Shown here piece by piece: positions 6,781-14,410 of a DNA stretch of 19,207 nt. The first letter of the stretch is position 1. Each line of letters starts with the position of its first letter. The translations under genes and the position numbers were made by a program. Source of the stretch: Candidatus Goldiibacteriota bacterium (GTDB lineage Bacteria; Oederibacteriota; PGYV01; DSYL01). The notes beneath the pieces were generated by a model. It had not been told where the DNA came from and did not search any database. It saw nothing but the letters and a program-made list of their open reading frames with translations. Where the stretch lies: NCBI GenBank assembly GCA_026418955.1, contig JAOAAI010000148.1, positions 1 to 19,207 of the forward strand, given 5' to 3'.

Positions 6781-6887
6781 TTTCATCAAATTATTACTAC
6801 TCAGGAAATAGTAAAACATTTGGTTTAACATCATAGCATATTTATTTTATTGCATTATAGATTATTTAACTTGTACAATAATTTTTA

Positions 6888-7511
6888 TTATTCTGCCCTT
6901 ATCTTGCTTATTATGATCTTTACAGGATAATTATCGTATCTAATGCTTATTATCTTATCAAAATACAAGATTGCTCTGTCTCCTATTTTTATATCATCTT
7001 TTTTCCCAATTTTATTTGTGATGAAATTGGTATCTTCATCATAAGAAACAATATATTCTTTACCATCAACTATTATTATCAAAAATGGCTCTGTCTGTTT
7101 TACAAAACCTTCTAGTTGAAATGAAAACTTTGTTTGATTTTCTAAAGTTTTACTATCATCAAGAAAAAGATTGTATTCATCTTTATCTTTATAAATATAA
7201 ATTGAATTTGCAAGTATTGTATTTTTATTATGTGGACCTTTTATAACTAGATAATTTTTCTCTTTTATATCAGAAAAATCCCCTGGCTTTCTCAATAAAA
7301 TCAATGTAGCATCATTAATAAAAAACTCAATTTTACTGGATATTTTTCTTAAAACATACTTATTTCCTTCAAAGGATTCAATAGCCCCTATTTGCAAATA
7401 TAACTTCTTTTTTGTTTGAATGTTTATAGTATTCCCAAGTTGATTTATTTCTTGAGTAAATAAAATTGACGTTAAGTTTACAATTATTAATAAAATTAAT
7501 ATCTTTTTCAA
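6888..7511 (-). CDS. Exported protein of unknown function with two similar beta-rich repeats
   Basis: I do not recognise this protein. It has 207 residues with an N-terminal signal peptide (LKKILILLIIVNLTSILFTQ). The rest reads as two similar beta-rich units, about residues 35-115 and 125-205. Each has a G-x-(I/V) opening, a strand-forming middle, a D-x-T/D-x-N segment and a GD or KG turn before a hydrophobic end, resembling OB-fold or DUF5666-like repeats; this is a pattern-level impression. The start chosen is TTG 7511, because a GGAGGT lies seven bases upstream, whereas ATG 7526 has no ribosome site and would place that GGAGGT inside the gene. It is last in the tsaB-membrane protein run, 53 bases after its neighbour. 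Periplasmic or surface location is inferred. Confidence 0.72.
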   Translation of the reverse strand: MKKILILLIIVNLTSILFTQEINQLGNTINIQTKKKLYLQIGAIESFEGNKYVLRKISSKIEFFINDATLILLRKPGDFSDIKEKNYLVIKGPHNKNTILANSIYIYKDKDEYNLFLDDSKTLENQTKFSFQLEGFVKQTEPFLIIIVDGKEYIVSYDEDTNFITNKIGKKDDIKIGDRAILYFDKIISIRYDNYPVKIIISKIRAE

Positions 7512-7518
7512 TTTAAAT

Positions 7519-7524
7519 ACCTCC
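7519..7524 (-). promoter_or_regulatory. Ribosome binding site favouring a TTG start
   Basis: GGAGGT on the minus strand, seven bases before TTG 7511. It overlaps the second and third codons of the alternative ATG 7526 reading, which lacks its own ribosome site. Confidence 0.65.
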
Positions 7525-7564
7525 ATATAAATAAATGATATAACAATTGAATTTTTATCATTGT

Positions 7565-7984
7565 TTACATTTTTAATTTATCAGATTCTGAAAACATGCC
7601 AATAAATACAAAGGCAGAAATAATATCAGATAGCAAATTCATAAGTCCAACAATAAAAACAAAAGTGAAATCAATAGTAGAAGAAAAAAATAAATTCAAA
7701 ACAATAGGGACTGTCTTGAAAATTACTAAAAAACACATTAAAAAAAATGACTTTGAAAGAAAATTTCCTGAGATATAATTAAAAAAGTTAAATATTAAAA
7801 AAGAAAAAAGTAAATAAATAAAAAGATTTATAAAACCAATTTTCAATAAAATAATGATAAATGTAGAATGTTTATAAAAAGCTTCAAACTTTTCAATAAA
7901 AAAAAAGTGAATTAAAGCTTGAACAAAAGAAATAATAGCAGCACAGCTTATACCAGTTTTTAATATTGTAAAAAAACTATTCAT
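7565..7984 (-). CDS. Four-helix integral membrane protein, unknown function
   Basis: This 139-residue protein is almost entirely hydrophobic, with four likely transmembrane helices at about residues 8-30, 42-68, 78-100 and 107-130, joined by short loops. The general pattern is loosely Yip1-like, but I see no diagnostic motif and give no function. Its ATG lies eight bases inside the 3' end of tsaB, so its translation is probably coupled to tsaB. Phe and Ile are very abundant, in line with membrane composition in an AT-rich genome. Inner-membrane location is inferred from hydrophobicity alone. Confidence 0.75.
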   Translation of the reverse strand: MNSFFTILKTGISCAAIISFVQALIHFFFIEKFEAFYKHSTFIIILLKIGFINLFIYLLFSFLIFNFFNYISGNFLSKSFFLMCFLVIFKTVPIVLNLFFSSTIDFTFVFIVGLMNLLSDIISAFVFIGMFSESDKLKM

Positions 7985-8633
7985 TTTTTTCTCTTTTTAA
8001 ATTTTTTTCCGCATCTGGTTGTCTAATATAAACTGGAATAAAATTATTTGTTTCCTGCTTATTTTTTTCAATTATATCGTTAAAAATTTTTATATCAATG
8101 TGAGATGGAGTTATTACCATGTTATTTTTAAATTGTTTTAAAACAAACTCTTTAACATATAAATCATTCTCAAGAAAAATTATCACATCATTTTTTTTTA
8201 TTTTCTTGATTAATTTCCTTGTATCTAACAATTCATAATTTATTTTATCTTTATTATTATATCTAGCAAAATAAAATTCCTGTCTTCCAGCATCCATTAA
8301 AACAACTTTTTCACAATCAGTTCTGGAGTTCTCTGCCAGTATATCAGGCACCGGTATACCATAAAACTTTTTATTTAAAACTTGGCTTAATGCTTTCATG
8401 ACAGCGACACCTACCCTAATACCAGTAAAAGAACCAGGTCCTAAAGTTGCTCCAAATAAGTTGATATCTTTTATGTCTACTCCACCTTCCTTGATCGTTT
8501 TATCAATCAAAGGTATAATTATTTTATTATATGTTTTTTCTGCTATTTTATATTCTTCATATAAACACTGTTTATCTTTAAATAATCCAATTCCTATTTC
8601 TTTTCCTGATGTATCCACAAGTAATTTAATCAT
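7977..8633 (-). CDS. tsaB: tRNA threonylcarbamoyladenosine biosynthesis protein TsaB
   Basis: TsaB (YeaZ) is the non-catalytic ASKHA-fold partner of TsaD in the t6A37 tRNA-modification complex. The 218-residue protein begins MIKLLVDTSG and has the diagnostic LGPGSFTGIRVG at 64-75, followed by PVPDILAENS near 95-104. The C-terminal half is divergent, as is usual in this family. The His-Ser segment common near residue 33 of other TsaB proteins reads EKTYNK here. A GAAGGGAT ribosome site precedes the ATG. It follows tsaE by 58 bases on the same strand, and the pairing supports both assignments; tsaD and tsaC are not in the window. Confidence 0.94.
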   Translation of the reverse strand: MIKLLVDTSGKEIGIGLFKDKQCLYEEYKIAEKTYNKIIIPLIDKTIKEGGVDIKDINLFGATLGPGSFTGIRVGVAVMKALSQVLNKKFYGIPVPDILAENSRTDCEKVVLMDAGRQEFYFARYNNKDKINYELLDTRKLIKKIKKNDVIIFLENDLYVKEFVLKQFKNNMVITPSHIDIKIFNDIIEKNKQETNNFIPVYIRQPDAEKNLKREKNE

Positions 8634-8691
8634 TTTAATCCCTTCTATTAAAATTATTGTTTAACATTTATAATATTTGTAAAAAATATAT

Positions 8692-9138
8692 TTATCTCTT
8701 GTATATTTTAATTTCCCTTTGTTTTTCTGAAATATAATCAATTTTTATAATCCAATTAAAATCGTTATAAATTTCCTCAAGTTTATCTGCCCATTCTATA
8801 ACGATTAAATCAGCAATTGCCATAAATTCTCTATACCCAATATTTTCAAGCTCTTTATAATCCTTTATTCTATAAAGATCAAAATGATATATGATTTTTT
8901 TACCATTATAAATTCTAAGTAAAACAAAAGTCGGACTCACTATTTCATTATTCGATATACCACAACTCTTACCAATTCCTTTTATAAAACACGTTTTTCC
9001 AGCACCCAGCTGTCCAATAAGAGCAATCACATCTCCTTTTTTAAATTCTTTTGCGAGATTTTGTGCTATTTTTTTTGTATTCTCTGGAGATGACGAAATA
9101 TACTTTTTATATAAATTATAATTTTTTTTAATTTTCAT
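8692..9138 (-). CDS. tsaE: tRNA threonylcarbamoyladenosine biosynthesis ATPase TsaE
   Basis: TsaE (YjeE) is a small P-loop ATPase that drives turnover of the TsaBD complex in t6A synthesis. In 148 residues it shows Walker A GQLGAGKT at 42-49, SPTFVLLRIY at 68-77, HFDLYRIKDYKELENIGY at 85-102 and VIEWADKL at 113-120, all in the family order and spacing. I place the start at ATG 9138, which overlaps the thiL stop as ATGA; an ATG five codons upstream lies inside thiL and is less likely. Coupling with thiL upstream fits the tightly packed operon. Confidence 0.96.
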   Translation of the reverse strand: MKIKKNYNLYKKYISSSPENTKKIAQNLAKEFKKGDVIALIGQLGAGKTCFIKGIGKSCGISNNEIVSPTFVLLRIYNGKKIIYHFDLYRIKDYKELENIGYREFMAIADLIVIEWADKLEEIYNDFNWIIKIDYISEKQREIKIYKR

Positions 9139-10121
9139 ACAAAATGATTCCAAATTTTTTTTATTTCAGGTTTTATTTTCTTTCCATTTTTATTTAAAAT
9201 TATTCCTTTTTTATTGATAATCTTACCAATTTCAAAAACATTTAAACCACTTTTTTCAATATAGTCAAGAAATTTTTTCTTGTTTTTTGAAGAAACAGTA
9301 AATAATAATTCATAATCTTCTCCACCATATAAAGCATAATCTATAGGATTTTTTTTGTATTGTTCTGCTATATTTATAGTAGAAAAAGATATAGGGATTC
9401 TATCCATCCAGATTTCAGCCCCGCATTTATTTTCATAAGTAATATTCATTAAATCATTTACTAATCCATCAGAAATATCAATACAACAATTTACCAGTTT
9501 GCTTTCTGATAGGACTCTTGATTCTACATATTTAGGCGTAGGTACAAGATGTTTTTTAATAGGAAAATATTCATAAGATTTTAAATTTTTTCTCCCCTTT
9601 TTTAGTAAAACATCAAGCCCAGCAGCTGAATCACCAAGAAAACCTGTCACATAAATACTATCTCCAGGTTTTGCTCCAGTTCTATATAAGATATTTTGTT
9701 TTTTAACAAATCCAATTAAAACAATAGATATGAAAAGAGTATTAGAACCAACTGTATCACCCCCTATTATATCAATGCCATAATTTTTTGAATACGAAAT
9801 CAAACCATTGTAAATCCTGTTTATAAATTTCTGTTTTTCTTTTTTATTAAATCCTATTGATACAAGGCAATGCGCCGGAACACCGCCCATAGCACAGATA
9901 TCAGAAATATTAACAGCAACAGCTTTTGCTCCTATTTCTTCTGGAAAAAAATATCTCCTATCAAAATGATTTTTTTCACAAAGAGCGTCTGTTGTTATTA
10001 AAAAATATCTATCAGAAATACTTTTTATCACAGCACAATCATCACCAATTGATTTTATTATGTTATTATTTAAAATAGGAGAGTTTTGTTTTATAAATGA
10101 AATAAATTGCTGTTCTCTCAT
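9135..10121 (-). CDS. thiL: Thiamine-monophosphate kinase
   Basis: ThiL phosphorylates thiamine monophosphate to thiamine pyrophosphate with ATP in the cytoplasm. The 328-residue protein is of normal length and has the AIR-synthase-like fold motifs: SIGDDCAVI at 24-32, TTDALCE at 43-49, ISDICAMGGVPAHCLVSIGF at 72-91, IGGDTVGS at 119-126, TGFLGDSAAGL at 159-169, DISDGLVNDL at 215-224 and YGGEDYELLF at 265-274. The Asp-rich motifs bind the metal-ATP complex. It overlaps the TPR gene upstream and tsaE downstream, both as ATGA. No thiamine-pathway partner or TPP riboswitch is seen nearby. Confidence 0.97.
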   Translation of the reverse strand: MREQQFISFIKQNSPILNNNIIKSIGDDCAVIKSISDRYFLITTDALCEKNHFDRRYFFPEEIGAKAVAVNISDICAMGGVPAHCLVSIGFNKKEKQKFINRIYNGLISYSKNYGIDIIGGDTVGSNTLFISIVLIGFVKKQNILYRTGAKPGDSIYVTGFLGDSAAGLDVLLKKGRKNLKSYEYFPIKKHLVPTPKYVESRVLSESKLVNCCIDISDGLVNDLMNITYENKCGAEIWMDRIPISFSTINIAEQYKKNPIDYALYGGEDYELLFTVSSKNKKKFLDYIEKSGLNVFEIGKIINKKGIILNKNGKKIKPEIKKIWNHFV

Positions 10122-10939
10122 TTTTGATTAATTTGCTGTGGTAATATTTGAAGTCGCATCCTGGCATATTCAGATACAATTTCAGGAAATTCATCAACAA
10201 CTTTTTTATAAATAAGTATTGCTTCTTTATACTTCCCCTCGGATTCAAATATTTTTCCTTTGTTTGTCAATGCTTCCGCACTTAAAAAACCTTTATCATA
10301 TTTTTTAACAATCAAATCATAATATTTAATTGCATTATTATAATCCTTTTTATTTTTATACGCTTCAGCAATTCCAAAATATGCTTCTGCCGCCCAGTCC
10401 GAATCAGGAAAACTTTTTATAACATTTTCATATATTTTTATGGCGTCTGTAGTGTTTAATATATTATTATAACAATCACCAAGTTCTAAAAGTAACCATG
10501 CATACATATCATTATTTATTGTTTTATATTCTTCAACCAATTTTGAATACATATCAATAGCCTCTATGTATTTTTCTGCATCTTTATATGTTTTTGCTAA
10601 ATTTAAACGAATCTGTTTTATCTGTTCAGAAAATTTTTCATTATTTGCAAGTCTTTTTAAAAGATTTTGATAAATTTTAATTGAAGTATCATATCTTTTA
10701 TAAATAGAATTTTTTTCCGCTGATTCAATCTCGCGCTTTATTACCTTATCCATATTTCCCCAACCGGTATAATAATCAATCGCTTTATAAATAAAAATTA
10801 AAATTGCAACTATTAAAATAAAAAATATTATTTTTTTACTACCTGTATTTTCTTTCTGCTCAATCTCAGACATTGGCTCTGATTTATTTTCATTTTGTAT
10901 AATTGACTCATTGTCTTTTTTTATTCTTTTCTTATTCAT
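10118..10939 (-). CDS. Membrane-anchored TPR protein
   Basis: This 273-residue protein has a charged cytoplasmic N-terminus (1-35), one transmembrane helix at about 36-52 and a soluble domain of about five tetratricopeptide repeats from residue 75 to 265. Repeats are visible as WLLLELGDCYNNILNTTDAI, AEAYFGIAEAYKNKKDYNNA and AEALTNKGKIFESEGKYKEA, with A/G-Y and pro-turn spacing of 34-37 residues. TPRs mediate protein-protein contacts. The layout resembles YfgM-, BamD- or CpoB-like envelope scaffolds, but the anchor is a helix and not a lipobox, so YfgM-like topology fits best. It ends in an ATGA overlap with thiL and follows a lipoprotein gene by 32 bases. A GGGGGTG ribosome site precedes the ATG. 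Confidence 0.87.
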   Translation of the reverse strand: MNKKRIKKDNESIIQNENKSEPMSEIEQKENTGSKKIIFFILIVAILIFIYKAIDYYTGWGNMDKVIKREIESAEKNSIYKRYDTSIKIYQNLLKRLANNEKFSEQIKQIRLNLAKTYKDAEKYIEAIDMYSKLVEEYKTINNDMYAWLLLELGDCYNNILNTTDAIKIYENVIKSFPDSDWAAEAYFGIAEAYKNKKDYNNAIKYYDLIVKKYDKGFLSAEALTNKGKIFESEGKYKEAILIYKKVVDEFPEIVSEYARMRLQILPQQINQK

Positions 10940-10971
10940 TCTTACACACCCCCAAAAAAAATAAAAAATTA

Positions 10972-11337
10972 TTAATAAGTACTTACTTTCTTTTCAGCAT
11001 AAAACTTATCACCAGATTTTGTCACAGCTTCTATTTTAGCAATATATTCACCTTGAGGGATGGAAGCATTCAAAGGAATAGGAAAAATATAAAACCATAT
11101 TTTCTTTTCCTTATGATATTTCAGTGTTACTTTCGGAGATCCAAAGACATCAATCCAACCATATACATTTTCAACATCATCGGTTGTTTTTACAGTCACA
11201 GTTACATAAATACCAGGCTTTATTCCTTTATCAGGTTTTATAGAGAATTCAATTATTTTATTTTCCTTTACTGTTGGGACCGAAACACAGCTAGTAAAAA
11301 TAATCATAAAAAGCAAAAAAAAATGTTTATACTTCAA
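10972..11337 (-). CDS. Small lipoprotein with Ig-like domain, TTG start
   Basis: A 121-residue lipoprotein: signal peptide 1-16 with the lipobox region IIFTSC giving lipidated C17, then one beta-rich domain (about 28-121) that resembles an immunoglobulin-like fold. Visible features are EFSIKPDKGIKPGIYVTVTV, a GWIDVFG strand, PLNASIPQGEYIAKIEAV and a final strand. No enzymatic motif is seen. The frame starts with TTG 11337, ten bases inside the end of the upstream membrane-protein gene, with GGGGAAG immediately upstream as ribosome site; the signal peptide begins right there, so no later start is credible. It is placed between two membrane-anchored proteins, which suggests, as inference, a shared envelope function. 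Confidence 0.8.
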   Translation of the reverse strand: MKYKHFFLLFMIIFTSCVSVPTVKENKIIEFSIKPDKGIKPGIYVTVTVKTTDDVENVYGWIDVFGSPKVTLKYHKEKKIWFYIFPIPLNASIPQGEYIAKIEAVTKSGDKFYAEKKVSTY

Positions 11338-11791
11338 CTTCTTCCCCTGGTTTTAATTCTTCGGTCAACTTTAATTTAGCAGCAATATCACCGGACGCTC
11401 CTTCTGTATTACTTATCAATTCCAATCCAATATAAGCTGGAGTGAAAAACAATATTATGATCAACATGTTTAATTTAAGATTGGAAAGCAATCCCTCATA
11501 TGTAAATAATTGATATTGTTTATTTAGCCATAATATCAAAAAAACACTTACAAGAAAAATAAATGCGAAAATCAAAACCACCAATTTTGCATTTTTAGCC
11601 CTGTATGCATTTGTATCAAGATCTAATTGTAAATTATCTAATTCTTCTTTTTGTTCCATTGTTAATGGTTGGTTTATCAATTCTTCTATTTTGGATTTTA
11701 TTTTTGCATTCTCAATAAATAATAAAACTATCCATCCCCACATAATAATAAAAAGCAATATAAGAAGAATCAACAATATAGGAACAATCAT
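11327..11791 (-). CDS. Three-helix membrane protein, unknown function
   Basis: This 154-residue protein has hydrophobic helices at about 2-26, 69-89 and 106-124. Between the first two lies a charged segment (27-66) with QPLTMEQKEELDNLQLDLDT that could form a short coiled coil, and the C-terminus is acidic (KLTEELKPGEEVEV). I recognise no family. A good TAAGGAGG ribosome site precedes ATG 11791, eleven bases after the nnr stop. The last eleven bases overlap the lipoprotein gene. Location in the cytoplasmic membrane is inferred. Confidence 0.78.
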   Translation of the reverse strand: MIVPILLILLILLFIIMWGWIVLLFIENAKIKSKIEELINQPLTMEQKEELDNLQLDLDTNAYRAKNAKLVVLIFAFIFLVSVFLILWLNKQYQLFTYEGLLSNLKLNMLIIILFFTPAYIGLELISNTEGASGDIAAKLKLTEELKPGEEVEV

Positions 11792-11802
11792 GATAAACCT
11801 CC

Positions 11803-13353
11803 TTATTTATTTCTTAATTTTTTTATAGCAACTGGTATTTTATTAATAATATCTCCTGCTATTATACCTTCTTCACTCATTTCATTTAAAAGTAAATCAC
11901 CAGATAACCCATGAATAAAATTCCCAACAATAGCAGCCTGATATAAAGGTAAGTTATGAGCAGCTAAAGCAGCAATAATACCTGATAAAACATCGCCTGT
12001 TCCAGGCGTTGCCATTCCCGAGTTACCTGTAGTATTTATGTAAATGTTTCCTTCAACATCTCCAACTATTGATCTTCCATCCTTTAAAAGAACATTTATT
12101 TTATATTCTTTTATAAATTCTTTTATAACTTTTATTTTATCTTTTATGATTTCTTCTATTGCAATACCTGTAAGACGGGACATCTCTCCTAAATGTGGTG
12201 TAATAATAACATCTTTTTTAATATTTTTCAAGTGTTTTTTATCTTCTGAAACAGCATTTATTCCATCGGCATCAATGATCAAGGGTCTATCAATTTCCTG
12301 AAGCAATTTGAATACTAATTGCTGTGTCTCTTTTTTTCTTCCAAGACCTGGTCCAATTACAATCACTTTTGCTTTTTCAGCCAATTCTATGATTCTTTTA
12401 AAATTATCATCACTAATAAAACCATCATCTGTCTCTTTTAATGGAGCAACAATAACTTCATCTGATGAGGCTTTTATTGAATCATGAAGGGTTTCAGGAA
12501 CAGCAACAGTTACAATACCTGCACCTGTCTTTAAAGCAGCTTTTGCAGCAAGTGAAACAGCGCCACCCATGCCTTTGCTACCACCTATGATCAAAATAGG
12601 CCCAAAATGGCCTTTATTTGCATTCGGAGGTCTAAATGGGAGCAAAGGTGGAATAAGCTCTGATGTAACAAGTATATTTTTACGGGGAATTGATAAAAGC
12701 GAAGGTGGAAAATTAATATCTGCAACTATGAGTTTCCCAACATGAGCAAGACCAGGATATATTGTTATACCTATTTTTGGTAAACCAAATGTAACGGTAA
12801 GATTAGCATATATAGCTACGCCCATCACATTTCCCGTATCAGAATCAACACCAGAAGGAACATCAACTGCAACCGTATATTTACCAAGATTATTGATAAA
12901 TAAAATAATCTTTGCCATTAAATCTTTTACTTCGCTTTTTAATCCAGTTCCTATTAAAGCATCAACTATTATATCAGAGGTTATTATATCATCAGTTATT
13001 GGTTCAATATTCTCAAATGAAGAAATCTTAAATATTTCAACACCATAATTTTTTGCTGCCTCATAATTAATCAATGATTCAGCCGATAATTTTTTTTCAT
13101 CACCACAAAAAATAATACGAACAATAGCACCTGCACTTTTCAAATGTCGAGCTATGACAAAACCATCTCCACCATTATTGCCATCACCACAAAACACATA
13201 GATCTTTTTAAATGCAACACTGCCAAAATCATTTAAAATTGCAGAAACAGTATTTATACCAGCATTTTCCATAAGGATGGATGGTGGGATACCATATTTA
13301 TCAATTGTCTGCCTATCTATTTCTTTCATTTCAGAAGCGGTGACAAGATACAT
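11803..13353 (-). CDS. nnr: Bifunctional NAD(P)H-hydrate epimerase / ADP-dependent NAD(P)H-hydrate dehydratase
   Basis: Nnr repairs hydrated NAD(P)H (NADHX/NADPHX). The 516-residue protein has both domains, as in E. coli. The N-terminal epimerase (YjeF_N, about 1-220) shows SILMENAG at 25-32, CGDGNNGGDGFVIARHL at 55-71, VDALIGTG at 130-137 and VDVPSGVDSDTG at 163-174. The C-terminal ribokinase-like dehydratase (about 235-516) shows GHFGPILIIGGSKGMGGA at 248-265, GPGLGR at 334-339, DADGIN at 361-366, TPHLGEMSRL at 385-394 and TPGTGDVLSG at 449-458. AcpS lies 24 bases upstream, a pairing common in many bacteria. The AAAAGGGG ribosome site is slightly distant from the ATG. Confidence 0.97.
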   Translation of the reverse strand: MYLVTASEMKEIDRQTIDKYGIPPSILMENAGINTVSAILNDFGSVAFKKIYVFCGDGNNGGDGFVIARHLKSAGAIVRIIFCGDEKKLSAESLINYEAAKNYGVEIFKISSFENIEPITDDIITSDIIVDALIGTGLKSEVKDLMAKIILFINNLGKYTVAVDVPSGVDSDTGNVMGVAIYANLTVTFGLPKIGITIYPGLAHVGKLIVADINFPPSLLSIPRKNILVTSELIPPLLPFRPPNANKGHFGPILIIGGSKGMGGAVSLAAKAALKTGAGIVTVAVPETLHDSIKASSDEVIVAPLKETDDGFISDDNFKRIIELAEKAKVIVIGPGLGRKKETQQLVFKLLQEIDRPLIIDADGINAVSEDKKHLKNIKKDVIITPHLGEMSRLTGIAIEEIIKDKIKVIKEFIKEYKINVLLKDGRSIVGDVEGNIYINTTGNSGMATPGTGDVLSGIIAALAAHNLPLYQAAIVGNFIHGLSGDLLLNEMSEEGIIAGDIINKIPVAIKKLRNK

Positions 13354-13377
13354 AAATTTTTGCCCCTTTTAATGTCA

Positions 13378-13740
13378 TTATAAAATCACACAGACAGCAA
13401 CAGCGGTTGAATCAGTATGTGAGATACTCAAATTAATCCTACTGGCGTTTTTCTTTTTTAAAATCTGTTTTATTGTCTTTGTCATCTTTATATCGGGTCT
13501 ACCATTTTTATCATTTATGGTTTCAATATTTATTAATTTTATTGTTTTATCTGAAACCGCTTTTATAAACGCCTCTTTTGCTGCAAATCTTCCAGCAAGA
13601 TGCATCACCGCATTTTTCTTTTTCTTACAATACTGGATTTCTCTTTCACTGAAAACGCGTGTTAAAAATTTTTTACTTCTCTGTATAGCGGTTTTCAGTT
13701 TCCTGACGTCACATATATCCACACCGATACCTTTTATCAT
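13378..13740 (-). CDS. acpS: Holo-[acyl-carrier-protein] synthase
   Basis: AcpS transfers 4'-phosphopantetheine from CoA to acyl carrier protein. With the start at ATG 13740 it has 120 residues, the usual length. Motifs: GIGVDICDV at 4-12 with metal-binding D8, RVFSEREIQYC at 28-38, LAGRFAAKEAFIKA at 48-61 with E57, and INLSISHTDSTAVAV at 102-116. A longer TTG-initiated reading (13779) adds 13 unconserved residues and has no ribosome site. ATG 13740 also lacks a Shine-Dalgarno. A perfect TATAAT on the coding strand at 13744-13749 ends only three bases upstream, so the transcript may be nearly leaderless or start further up. It is the first gene of the minus-strand run, divergent from the ECF sigma gene. 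Confidence 0.95.
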   Translation of the reverse strand: MIKGIGVDICDVRKLKTAIQRSKKFLTRVFSEREIQYCKKKKNAVMHLAGRFAAKEAFIKAVSDKTIKLINIETINDKNGRPDIKMTKTIKQILKKKNASRINLSISHTDSTAVAVCVIL

Positions 13741-13821
13741 AATATTATAAATATTAACATACTTAAAATATGTATGCAAGAATTTTATATATACTTTAAT
13801 AAAAATTCTTAATTTTAAAAT

Positions 13822-13890
13822 TTACATTACACCACCTAAAGCTCTAAGCACACCGCATATATAAATAAAAATTTTGATATAATGTATCAA
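13822..13890 (-). other. Short open frame and GC-richer block in the acpS/ECF divergent region
   Basis: Within this AT-rich spacer, 13825-13856 stands out by its higher GC content. On the minus strand it reads as an open frame ending ICGVLRALGGVM-stop, with a possible TTG start at 13890 (22 residues). There is no ribosome site and it overlaps the sigma gene's control region, so it may be a repeat or regulatory element and not a gene. The block is also an imperfect palindrome around AGCT (13840-13843). Confidence 0.3.
13875..13883 (+). promoter_or_regulatory. Extended -10 promoter element before the ECF sigma gene
   Basis: TGATATAAT is a TGn-TATAAT extended -10 without a recognisable -35. It overlaps an inverted repeat TTGATA-TAATG-TATCAA (13874-13890), a possible repressor site. 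It could provide basal transcription of the sigma operon. Confidence 0.4.
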
Positions 13891-13891
13891 T

Positions 13892-13917
13892 GGAACAAAA
13901 GAATATTTTTATCCGTC
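13892..13917 (+). promoter_or_regulatory. Candidate ECF-type autoregulatory promoter
   Basis: GGAAC at 13892-13896 and CGTC at 13914-13917 are 17 bases apart, the classic -35/-10 layout of many ECF sigma promoters. It lies directly upstream of the ECF sigma gene, as expected for autoregulation. The predicted transcript would start only about 5-8 bases before ATG 13931, giving an almost leaderless mRNA, which agrees with the lack of a Shine-Dalgarno. Confidence 0.55.
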
Positions 13918-13930
13918 AAAGTTATAAATA

Positions 13931-14410
13931 ATGAAAAAAATGAATTTAAAAATTGATGAAATTTATAAAAAACATAGTAAATATGTATATAACATTGCTC
14001 TCGGTATATTACGTAATAAAGCCGAGGCCGAAGATATAACACATGATGTATTTATAAAATTATTTTATTCATTGGATTCTTTTCGTGGAGAAAGTGATAT
14101 TAAAACATATCTTTATAGAATGACTGTAAATAAAGCCATTGATTTTATACGCAATAATAAATTACATAATGAAAAAATAGAAACATTAGGTGTAAAAGAA
14201 AATATGTTTTTTAAAAATGATTTATATGCATTGCTTGCAAAACTTGATACAGAACATAAAGTCCCACTTCTTCTTGCAGAAATAGCTGGGTTTTCATATA
14301 AGGAAATTGCAGAAATATTAAATATAAATATTGGAACAGTAAAATCAAGAATAAACCGCGCAATAAATAAATTGAAAAATAAAATAAAGGAGGAAAATAA
14401 TGGATTGTAA
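13931..14410 (+). CDS. ECF RNA polymerase sigma factor
   Basis: This 159-residue sigma factor has only regions 2 and 4, the ECF layout. Region 2 spans about 11-75: YVYNIALGILRNKAEAEDITHDVFIKLF, then LDSFRGESDIKTYLYRMTVN, the core-binding and -10-recognising parts. Region 4 spans about 98-150, with FSYKEIAEILNINIGTVKSR as the helix-turn-helix that reads the -35. It is followed, with an 11-base overlap, by a zinc-finger anti-sigma gene and then by a Spy-like periplasmic protein, so it most likely controls an envelope or metal stress response. An ECF-like promoter lies just upstream. Plus strand, unlike nearly all neighbours. The first ATG is used; a second ATG three codons on is possible. Confidence 0.95.
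   Translation: MKKMNLKIDEIYKKHSKYVYNIALGILRNKAEAEDITHDVFIKLFYSLDSFRGESDIKTYLYRMTVNKAIDFIRNNKLHNEKIETLGVKENMFFKNDLYALLAKLDTEHKVPLLLAEIAGFSYKEIAEILNINIGTVKSRINRAINKLKNKIKEENNGL

Noticed and set aside
6735..6851. 38-codon minus-strand frame in the spacer before yggS
   Set aside because: No Shine-Dalgarno, low-complexity composition and no recognisable motif; it spans the inverted repeat at 6746-6780.
9982..10248. TPP riboswitch near thiL or other riboswitch leaders
   Set aside because: The region upstream of thiL is coding sequence of the TPR gene, and no conserved riboswitch core was seen in any spacer.
13741..13779. Thirteen-residue TTG extension of acpS
   Set aside because: No ribosome site and the family signature starts at MIKGIGVDI; the extension crosses a TATAAT hexamer.
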